From: an uncultured Bacteroides sp.
GTDB lineage: Bacteria; Bacteroidota; Bacteroidia; Chitinophagales; Chitinophagaceae
Direction of reading: 5' to 3'
NCBI GenBank assembly: GCA_902168085.1
Contig: CABHOP010000089.1
Location: 1 to 64,000 of the forward strand
DNA: 64,000 bases
Of the stretch, positions 58,032-64,000 are shown piece by piece (position 1 is the first letter of the stretch; the number at the start of each line of letters is the position of its first letter). The translations under genes were made by a program, and so were the position numbers. Under the pieces are notes generated by a model. That model was not told the DNA's origin. It worked only from the letters and a program-made list of their open reading frames with translations, and did not search any database.

Positions 58032-58974
58032 TATACCGCTTACTGTATTGATGCCTGCTTATAATACAGGGTTATACATCAGAGAGGCCATTCAAAGCAT
58101 ATTGGACCAGACCTTTATTGATTTTGAGTTTATCATAATAAACGATGGCTCTAAGGATAATACATTGGACGTAATACGAACGTTTTCAGACCCGCGTATA
58201 AAAATAATAGACCAGCAGAATAAAGGGCTGATAGATACACTGAATGAAGGTATTAAAATAGCTAAAGGCGATATAATAGCCCGTATGGATGCTGATGATA
58301 TTTGTTATCCTGAAAGGCTGGAAATAGAATACAATTTTCTGGTTGAGAACTCCGATTATGTATTAGTAGGTTCAGAAGCTGATGTAATAGATAAAGATGG
58401 CAATTACCTGATGCATCTTTCTCCTGTGGGTCATACACATGAAGAAATCGAAGAACGTATAGATATTAAGTGCCCCTTTATTCACCCAAGTGTTATGTTC
58501 AGGAAAAGCGCCGTAATCGCCGCAGGCCTTTATCCTAAAAATGCATTAACATTTGAAGACCATCTACTTTGGAAAAAACTGCTGAAATATGGACGTATAT
58601 GCAATCTGCCTGAAACATTGTTGAAAGCACGTTTTAATCCTGAAAGTGTAACAATAGATGAGAAGTGGCGTGGCGGTGAATTTGTAGAGCTAAGGCGCAA
58701 AGCATTATCCAACGGCATTGTAGCCGAAGATGATGCAAAAAGACTAAAGGAAATCATACAAAGTCAGAATTTTGCTACATATAAACAGGCATCCTACTAT
58801 GCTATGGTAGGCAAAAAATACTTGTGGAACAATCCTAACGGCAAGCTTGCCCGTAAACATTTTGCAGAGGCTATCCGACACTATCCTAAAAATCCTGAAT
58901 CATATATACTATATATGTTTTCCTTTCTGCCTGCTGCATGGCGGGTGGGCTTGTATAAAAGCTTTAAGAAATAG
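58015..58974 (+). CDS. Family 2 glycosyltransferase
   Basis: This is a 319-residue GT-A fold enzyme. The N-terminus has TVLMPAYNTGLYIREAIQSI (about 10-29), FIIINDGSKDNTLDVIRTF (about 39-57) and the DxD metal site IARMDADDICYPER (about 85-98). The acceptor region has CPFIHPSVMFRKSAV and TFEDHLLWKKLLKYG with the ED base. It transfers a sugar from a nucleotide donor to a lipid-linked acceptor on the cytoplasmic side. Its start overlaps the polymerase-like gene, and the sugar is unknown. Confidence 0.9.
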   Translation: MSQSHNIPLTVLMPAYNTGLYIREAIQSILDQTFIDFEFIIINDGSKDNTLDVIRTFSDPRIKIIDQQNKGLIDTLNEGIKIAKGDIIARMDADDICYPERLEIEYNFLVENSDYVLVGSEADVIDKDGNYLMHLSPVGHTHEEIEERIDIKCPFIHPSVMFRKSAVIAAGLYPKNALTFEDHLLWKKLLKYGRICNLPETLLKARFNPESVTIDEKWRGGEFVELRRKALSNGIVAEDDAKRLKEIIQSQNFATYKQASYYAMVGKKYLWNNPNGKLARKHFAEAIRHYPKNPESYILYMFSFLPAAWRVGLYKSFKK

Positions 58975-58977
58975 TAA

Positions 58978-60060
58978 ATGAAAGTAGCGTTTATATCTAG
59001 GGCTACCTTATACACTTCGCCGGGTGGGGATACCAAGCAACTGGAAGAAACAGCTGCCGGCTTGCGACTTATGGGTGTGCAGGTAGATGTTTTCCTTGCT
59101 AATGAAAAAATAGATTACAGTTCTTACGACCTGCTTCATTTTTTCAATATTATTCGCCCAGCAGATGTGATAGCACATGTGCGGAAATCGCGTAAGCCAT
59201 ATGTGGTATCTACTATATTTGTAGAGTATGGCAGCGTAAAAGAAGAGGGGAGGACAGGTATGGTAGGCACAATAAAAAAAATGTTGCCGGAATCACTGTT
59301 TGAATATATAAAGACGGTAGCGCGTGCCATAAAAAATGGTGAAGAAATAGTAAGCAAAGAGTATTTGCTATGGGGGCATACAAAATCTACCATGTATGTG
59401 GCAAAGCATGCCAACATGTTATTGCCTAATTCGGAGAGTGAGTATAAGCGTTTTGTGGCAAAATACCCGGTACGCACACCGCACCGTGTGATACCCAATG
59501 GCATTAGCGAACAGCAAACAGGAGCTGCTTACCCGCACAACGACAAATATAAAAGTGCCATACTGTGCATGGGCCGCATAGAAAGTCGCAAAAACCAGTT
59601 GAACTTAATACGCGCGCTGAACAATAGCCCCTACCAGTTATACATACATGGAAAGCCATCGCCCAACAATATGGCATATTTTGAGCAGTGTAAGCTGGAA
59701 GCCGCACCCAATGTTCACTTAGAAGGACATCTGGATGAGCAGGAGCTTTACACGGCTTATGCTAATGCTAAGGTGCATGTATTGCCCAGCTACTTTGAAA
59801 CGACCGGCCTTTCATCGCTGGAGGCTGCGGTAATGGGTTGCAATATAGTGGTGACAGACAGGGGGGATACACGCGATTATTTTAAAAATGATGCATGGTA
59901 TTGCGAACCTGAAGATCCCGCATCTATAAGGCAAGCCGTGGAGGCCGCTTATGATGCACCTTATAATGAAGCCTTCAGGCAACGCATATTACGGGAATAT
60001 ACCTGGCAGCGGGCGGCTGAAGAAACTTTGAAAGCATATATGGATGTTTTAAAAGTTTAA
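58978..60060 (+). CDS. Family 4 glycosyltransferase
   Basis: This is a 360-residue GT-B enzyme. The N-terminus VAFISRATLYTSPGGDTKQL (about 3-22) has the glycine turn, VIPNGISEQQTG (about 172-183) marks the inter-domain linker, CMGRIESRKNQLNLIRALNN (about 197-216) opens the donor domain, and ETTGLSSLEAAVMGC (about 273-287) is the E-x7-E nucleotide-sugar site. It starts 3 bases after the GT2 stop, and its own stop overlaps the next gene. The linkage formed is unknown. Confidence 0.9.
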   Translation: MKVAFISRATLYTSPGGDTKQLEETAAGLRLMGVQVDVFLANEKIDYSSYDLLHFFNIIRPADVIAHVRKSRKPYVVSTIFVEYGSVKEEGRTGMVGTIKKMLPESLFEYIKTVARAIKNGEEIVSKEYLLWGHTKSTMYVAKHANMLLPNSESEYKRFVAKYPVRTPHRVIPNGISEQQTGAAYPHNDKYKSAILCMGRIESRKNQLNLIRALNNSPYQLYIHGKPSPNNMAYFEQCKLEAAPNVHLEGHLDEQELYTAYANAKVHVLPSYFETTGLSSLEAAVMGCNIVVTDRGDTRDYFKNDAWYCEPEDPASIRQAVEAAYDAPYNEAFRQRILREYTWQRAAEETLKAYMDVLKV

Positions 60061-61190
60061 TGTTCTTTTGCAGTTCGAAAAGTATGAAGCGCTCGCTGAA
60101 GATAGGCATATTAGGTACCAGGGGAATTCCCAACCGCTATGGTGGTTTTGAACAATGTGCAGAATACCTGGCACTGGGCTTGGTGGCGAAAGGGCACAGG
60201 GTGTGGGTATACAACTCTAAGCACCACGAGTATAAGGATAGCGAATGGAACGGAGTGAATATTATTCATTGTGCTGATCCGGAAAACGTACTGGGCACAG
60301 CAGGGCAGTTTCTTTACGACCTGAACTGTTTGAATGACGCTCATAAACGCAATTTTGATGTGCTGCTGCAACTGGGCTATACCAGCAACAGCCTTTGGCA
60401 TATGCGATGGCCAAAATCGTGCAAGCATATAGTGAATATGGATGGATTGGAATGGAAACGTTCCAAATACAGCAAGCCTGTGCAGTGGTTTCTGCGACAT
60501 GCTGAAAAATGGGCAGCCAAACATGGCGATGTACTGATAGCCGACTCTATAGGGATACAGGAATATCTGAAAGAGAAATACAACAAAGAATCCCACTTTA
60601 TAGCCTACGGCTCAGATATATTTGAAAGCCCTAGTGAAGCGGTGCTGCAATCTTATGGCTATGATGCTTATAGCTACCATATGCTGATAGCGCGCATGGA
60701 GCCGGAAAATAATATAGAACTGATCATTAAAGGCTACCTGCAAAGTGGAGATAAAAAGCCGCTATTGATAATAGGCAAAACTGAAAATACCTTTGGTACC
60801 TACTTGCTGAACACATATGGTAGCCAATCCGGCATAACCTTTTTAGGCGGTATTTACGACCTGGCTATTATTAATAACCTGAGGTATTATTCGCACTTGT
60901 ATTTTCATGGCCATTCAGTAGGGGGTACCAATCCGTCTTTACTCGAAGCTATGGGTAGCAGTGCCCTGATAGCTGCGCATAATAATGTGTTCAATAAAGC
61001 AGTATTGGGAACGGATGCGTTCTATTTCAGTAATGAAGATGAGATAGCAGCTATCATTAAAACGCAAACTGATAAGCAGGCGAGCCAGACATTTATCAGG
61101 CATAACCTCGAAAAAATACGCACCCAATATAATTGGGCGCGTATCGTAAATATGTACGAAGCTGTAATGTTAGAAGCAGCTTCTTTATAG
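60060..61190 (+). CDS. DUF1972-type glycosyltransferase (rhamnosyltransferase-like)
   Basis: This is a 376-residue GT-B enzyme with the DUF1972 N-terminal domain: LKIGILGTRGIPNRYGGFEQ (about 13-32) and VYNSKHHEYKDSEWNGVNII. The donor half has LIARMEPENNIELIIKGYLQ (about 216-235) and SVGGTNPSLLEAMGSSALIA (about 287-306). Relatives include CapM-like and rhamnosyl- or glucosyltransferases that decorate exopolysaccharide. The ATG at 60060 overlaps the previous stop (TAATG), while a second ATG at 60084 sits closer to the conserved start. Either may be used. It is the last gene of the polysaccharide operon, and its stop is 5 bases from the convergent hydratase gene. Confidence 0.88.
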   Translation: MFFCSSKSMKRSLKIGILGTRGIPNRYGGFEQCAEYLALGLVAKGHRVWVYNSKHHEYKDSEWNGVNIIHCADPENVLGTAGQFLYDLNCLNDAHKRNFDVLLQLGYTSNSLWHMRWPKSCKHIVNMDGLEWKRSKYSKPVQWFLRHAEKWAAKHGDVLIADSIGIQEYLKEKYNKESHFIAYGSDIFESPSEAVLQSYGYDAYSYHMLIARMEPENNIELIIKGYLQSGDKKPLLIIGKTENTFGTYLLNTYGSQSGITFLGGIYDLAIINNLRYYSHLYFHGHSVGGTNPSLLEAMGSSALIAAHNNVFNKAVLGTDAFYFSNEDEIAAIIKTQTDKQASQTFIRHNLEKIRTQYNWARIVNMYEAVMLEAASL

Positions 61191-61195
61191 TCTTA

Positions 61196-61969
61196 CTATT
61201 TTATTGTCCTGGTTTTAAACTTGTTGATGGCATTGCGCGTAAAATCGCTTAGTACCAGTCTGCCGCTTATGGCTGCACGCTCTACCAGCAAGGTGTCCCA
61301 GTTATCGGTACCATGCCAGAATACTTTTTTCAGTTCTGCCATTGCTTCCGGGCTGCTATGCGACAGGCGTTCTGTCAGGTTGTTAATTGCATCGTCCATT
61401 TCATCTACAGAGTTATACAGTTCTGCATACAAGCCATGTTTCTTAGCCCATTCTGCAGAGCGCCATTCCGTAGCATCGATAGCCAGCTGAGAAAAGCAAG
61501 ACAAGCCAATTTTCCTTTCAACTGCAGGGCCTACTACAAACGGGCCTATGCCTACTGCCAGTTCGCTCAGTTTTACAGAAGCTTCTTCCGTAGCAAAGGC
61601 ATAATCTACCGCAGCTGCAAGGCCTACACCACCGCCTACTGCTTTACCATGTATGCGGCCAATGATGAACTTAGAGCATTTACGCATGGCATTGATAACT
61701 TTGGCAAAGCCACTGAAGAATTCTTTGCCCTGCGCCTCGTTGCTGATAGCTACCAGTTCATCGAAAGATGCACCTGCACAAAAAGCCTTTTCACCGGCAC
61801 TGCGTACGATGATAACTTTTACATCTTTTATATTGCCTAACTCGGTTATGGTATGAGCCAAATCGCTTAGTATAACACCCGGTAATGAATTGCTGGCAGG
61901 GTGGAAGAATTCAACGGTTGCTATAGCATGATGCACTTCACTGCGTACATATCCTTCTGTGTGCTGCAT
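61196..61969 (-). CDS. Enoyl-CoA hydratase/isomerase family protein
   Basis: This is a 257-residue crotonase-fold enzyme. EFFHPASNSLPGVIL (about 20-34) and AFCAGASFDELVAISN (about 62-77) form the oxyanion region with GKAVGGGVGLAAAVDYAFAT (about 110-129). LSELAVGIGPFVVGP (about 138-152) carries the catalytic Glu position. It hydrates or isomerises enoyl-CoA thioesters. Its proximity to paaZ (about 43 bases) suggests a role in phenylacetate breakdown as a PaaF/PaaG-type step, but the exact reaction is not certain. Confidence 0.88.
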   Translation of the reverse strand: MQHTEGYVRSEVHHAIATVEFFHPASNSLPGVILSDLAHTITELGNIKDVKVIIVRSAGEKAFCAGASFDELVAISNEAQGKEFFSGFAKVINAMRKCSKFIIGRIHGKAVGGGVGLAAAVDYAFATEEASVKLSELAVGIGPFVVGPAVERKIGLSCFSQLAIDATEWRSAEWAKKHGLYAELYNSVDEMDDAINNLTERLSHSSPEAMAELKKVFWHGTDNWDTLLVERAAISGRLVLSDFTRNAINKFKTRTIK

Positions 61970-61986
61970 AATATTATTTTAGATTA

Positions 61987-61994
61987 CAAATATA
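61987..61994 (-). promoter_or_regulatory. Promoter -7 element of the enoyl-CoA hydratase gene
   Basis: The minus strand reads TATATTTG, a perfect TAnnTTTG, 17 bases before the ATG at 61969 and within the short gap after paaZ. The hydratase gene may therefore be expressed apart from paaZ. Confidence 0.4.
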
Positions 61995-62012
61995 CAATCA
62001 GGGATAATGGTA

Positions 62013-64000
62013 TTATTCCTGGCTCCTTTTCTTTACCATGGTCAGAATAGTAGCGATGGCTACTGTTTCACCTGTTTCATCATACACATCTACCAGCCAT
62101 TTTACGATTCCCTTGGCTATATCATCTTCGGTGCGCTTTTCCTGGTCTACCTTTTCCTTCACTGTCAGCTTCACGCCGATGGTCATGCCGGGGTATACGG
62201 GTTTGGTAAAGCGAGCCTCATCTATGCCGTAGTTAAGCAATACAGGACCTTTTTTCGCATCTACAAACAAGCCTGCTGCTTTTGATAACACAAAGTAACC
62301 ATGTGCTACACGACCTGTAAAAATCGTGCCTTCCAGTGAAGTCGCATCCATATGCGCATAAAAGTTGTCGCCGCTTACATTGGCAAAATTGGTGATATCC
62401 GTTTCGCTCACGGTGTGCTTAGCAGTAGTTACAGTATCGCCAATCTGCAGGTCTTCAAAATGTTTACGGAATGGGTGAACTTCTGTTTCGTTTTGTTTCG
62501 CGCCTTGCTGATATACGTTAGTGATGCGTGTGATGGTAGTAGGCGAACCCTGTATGGCCGTGCGCTGCAGGTAATGCAGCACCCCGCGCTTGCCACCCAT
62601 TTCCTCGCCGCCACCAGCACGGCCGGGACCACCATGCACCAGCAGTGGCATGGGTGAGCCGTGACCAGTGCTTTCTTTAGCACAGTCGGCATTTAGTACC
62701 AGTACGCGGCCGTGCATTACGGCTGTGCCCAATACAAATTCTTTAGCCACATCATCATCGGCAGTTATTACCGAACATACCAGCGAGCCTTTACCCATTT
62801 TAGCCAGCTCTATAGCCTCGTCAATGGTATTATAAGGCATGATGGTAGATACCGGGCCGAAGGCTTCTATGTTATGTACGTCTGTATTTTTGAACGGATC
62901 GTTATTGAAGAATATGATTGGCGCAAGGAAAGCGCCTTTTTGTTTGTCGGCACCTACAACCTCGAAGTTCTCCAGGTCGCCGATAATGATCTCCTGCGAT
63001 TTTGCCAGTTGCTCTACCTTTTCACGCACTTCCTTGCGTTGAGAAATACCTGCCAATGGCCCCATGCGCACACCTTCCACAGATGGGTCGCCAATAGTAG
63101 TACCCTTCAGGCGTTTGCCTAAGGCTATCTGCACATCTTCTACCATATTTGCCGGCACCATGATGCGGCGGATGGCCGTACATTTTTGCCCTGCTTTAGT
63201 TGTTACCTCGCGTACCACTTCTTTTATGAAGATGTCGAACTCGGGCATATCTGTTCTTACATCCGGCCCCAGTACACAACAATTCAGCGAGTCGGCCTCC
63301 AGGTTGAAAGGCACAGCTTCTGATACGATGCGTGGGTGAGATTTCAACGATTGACCTGTGGACGCGCTACCGGTAAAGGTTACTACATCCTGCGTTTGCA
63401 CATGGTCTATAATGCCACGGGCGCTGCCGCATATCAGTTGCAGGCTGCCTTCCGGCAATATGTTTGATTTTATGATCTCTTCAAATACCGCTTCTGTAAG
63501 AAAAGAGGTAAGTGTAGCCGGCTTCACGATGGCAGGAACACCCGCCAGCAGGTTTACCGCTATCTTTTCCAGCATACCCCATACGGGGAAATTGAAGGCA
63601 TTGATATGTATCGCCACGCCCTCGCGCGGTACCATGATGTGGTGGCCTATGAAAGTACCGTTTTTAGAAAGGTTGGCAGCTTCGCCATCTACATAAAAAC
63701 GCTCGTCTGGAAATTGGCGGCGTAGGCTGGCATTAGCAAACAAATTACCGATACCGCCTTCTATATCTACCCAGCTATCTACGCGCGTAGCACCTGTATA
63801 TGCGCTGATGGTGTAGAAATATTCTTTTTTTTCCATCAGGTATAGCGCCAGTGCCTTCAGCATGCGGCCACGCTCATGAAAAGTAAGCTTGCGCAGGGCA
63901 GGGCCGCCTACCTTGCGTGCATAGTTCATCATGGCACCAAAATCCAATCCCTCGCTGCTGGCAGTATATATAGTTTCGCCTGTGATGGCATTATGCAGTT
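62013..64000 (-). CDS. paaZ: Bifunctional oxepin-CoA hydrolase / semialdehyde dehydrogenase PaaZ, 5' end missing
   Basis: At least 661 residues are present and the frame runs off the right edge (the visible start reads LHNAITGETIYTASSEG), so about 20 N-terminal residues are missing. The aldehyde dehydrogenase domain has VTFTGSASTGQSL, the Glu in FNLEADSLN and the catalytic Cys near 63180 in AGQKCTAIRR. The C-terminal MaoC-like hydratase domain (about 62460-62020) has SGDNFYAHMD with GRVAHGYFVLSK, the Asp/His pair of R-specific hydratases. PaaZ opens the oxepin ring of phenylacetate intermediates and oxidises the aldehyde. The next methionine after the edge is internal, so this is not a complete gene. 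Confidence 0.95.
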   Translation of the reverse strand, partial: LHNAITGETIYTASSEGLDFGAMMNYARKVGGPALRKLTFHERGRMLKALALYLMEKKEYFYTISAYTGATRVDSWVDIEGGIGNLFANASLRRQFPDERFYVDGEAANLSKNGTFIGHHIMVPREGVAIHINAFNFPVWGMLEKIAVNLLAGVPAIVKPATLTSFLTEAVFEEIIKSNILPEGSLQLICGSARGIIDHVQTQDVVTFTGSASTGQSLKSHPRIVSEAVPFNLEADSLNCCVLGPDVRTDMPEFDIFIKEVVREVTTKAGQKCTAIRRIMVPANMVEDVQIALGKRLKGTTIGDPSVEGVRMGPLAGISQRKEVREKVEQLAKSQEIIIGDLENFEVVGADKQKGAFLAPIIFFNNDPFKNTDVHNIEAFGPVSTIMPYNTIDEAIELAKMGKGSLVCSVITADDDVAKEFVLGTAVMHGRVLVLNADCAKESTGHGSPMPLLVHGGPGRAGGGEEMGGKRGVLHYLQRTAIQGSPTTITRITNVYQQGAKQNETEVHPFRKHFEDLQIGDTVTTAKHTVSETDITNFANVSGDNFYAHMDATSLEGTIFTGRVAHGYFVLSKAAGLFVDAKKGPVLLNYGIDEARFTKPVYPGMTIGVKLTVKEKVDQEKRTEDDIAKGIVKWLVDVYDETGETVAIATILTMVKKRSQE

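Overview
The window is a chromosomal segment of a Bacteroidota bacterium, most likely Chitinophagia or a near relative. The evidence is a PorT-type type IX secretion protein, a GldC protein, an exported protein with a type IX C-terminal sorting domain, the Bacteroidota form of the omega subunit, almost no Shine-Dalgarno sequences, and repeated matches to the Bacteroidota promoter element TAnnTTTG. There are no phage, insertion sequence, tRNA, rRNA or CRISPR signatures. Genes are tightly packed, with many 1-20 base overlaps.

Layout. 1-4052: start of dnaK, a lipoprotein, a DUF721 gene, a HAD phosphatase, rpoZ and bamD. 4143-4320: a control region with DnaA-box-like sites and phased GTG repeats. 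4337-20363: a complete division and cell-wall (dcw) operon in the order mraZ-rsmH-ftsL-ftsI-murE-mraY-murD-ftsW-murG-murC-ftsQ-ftsA-ftsZ, without murF or ddl. MurE has the DNPR motif of meso-diaminopimelate ligases. 20512-24353: a small basic secreted protein, an ECF sigma factor, rsmE, a DUF4159 protein and a glycosyltransferase. 24397-28947: a heme lipoprotein, a two-heme peroxidase and a PhoX-like exported protein. 29212-32085: an ECF sigma factor followed by a 773-residue protein that combines an inner-membrane anchor, a roughly 450-residue disordered linker and an outer-membrane barrel. 32132-34625: a tiny membrane protein, a HmoB-like monooxygenase, porT, an MGMT-family-like protein and a thioesterase. 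34694-38415: nrdBA under a cobalamin riboswitch. 38572-43721: ftsH, rsfS, birA and a TPR membrane protein. 43721-45551: three carotenoid genes. 45526-51850: pabA-type amidotransferase, cvpA, yqeY, gldC, a pseudouridine synthase, ybeY, feoA, nadD, an AI-2E transporter and a small envelope trio. 51871-61190: a universal stress protein and a polysaccharide cluster. 61196-64000: an enoyl-CoA hydratase and the start-truncated paaZ.

How the parts work together. The dcw block makes lipid II and the division machinery. The polysaccharide block looks like a Wzx/Wzy pathway: an initiating phosphosugar transferase, flippase, polymerase and ligase candidates, and four glycosyltransferases in or near it. 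PorT and GldC are parts of the type IX secretion/gliding system that would export the PhoX-like protein.

The most interesting points are the sigma factor paired with an apparent envelope-spanning anti-sigma protein (29212-32085), the B12 riboswitch ahead of class I ribonucleotide reductase, a perfect 15-bp hairpin that buries the start codon of the universal stress protein, the control region ahead of mraZ, and an unannotated 41-residue membrane protein at 32132-32257.
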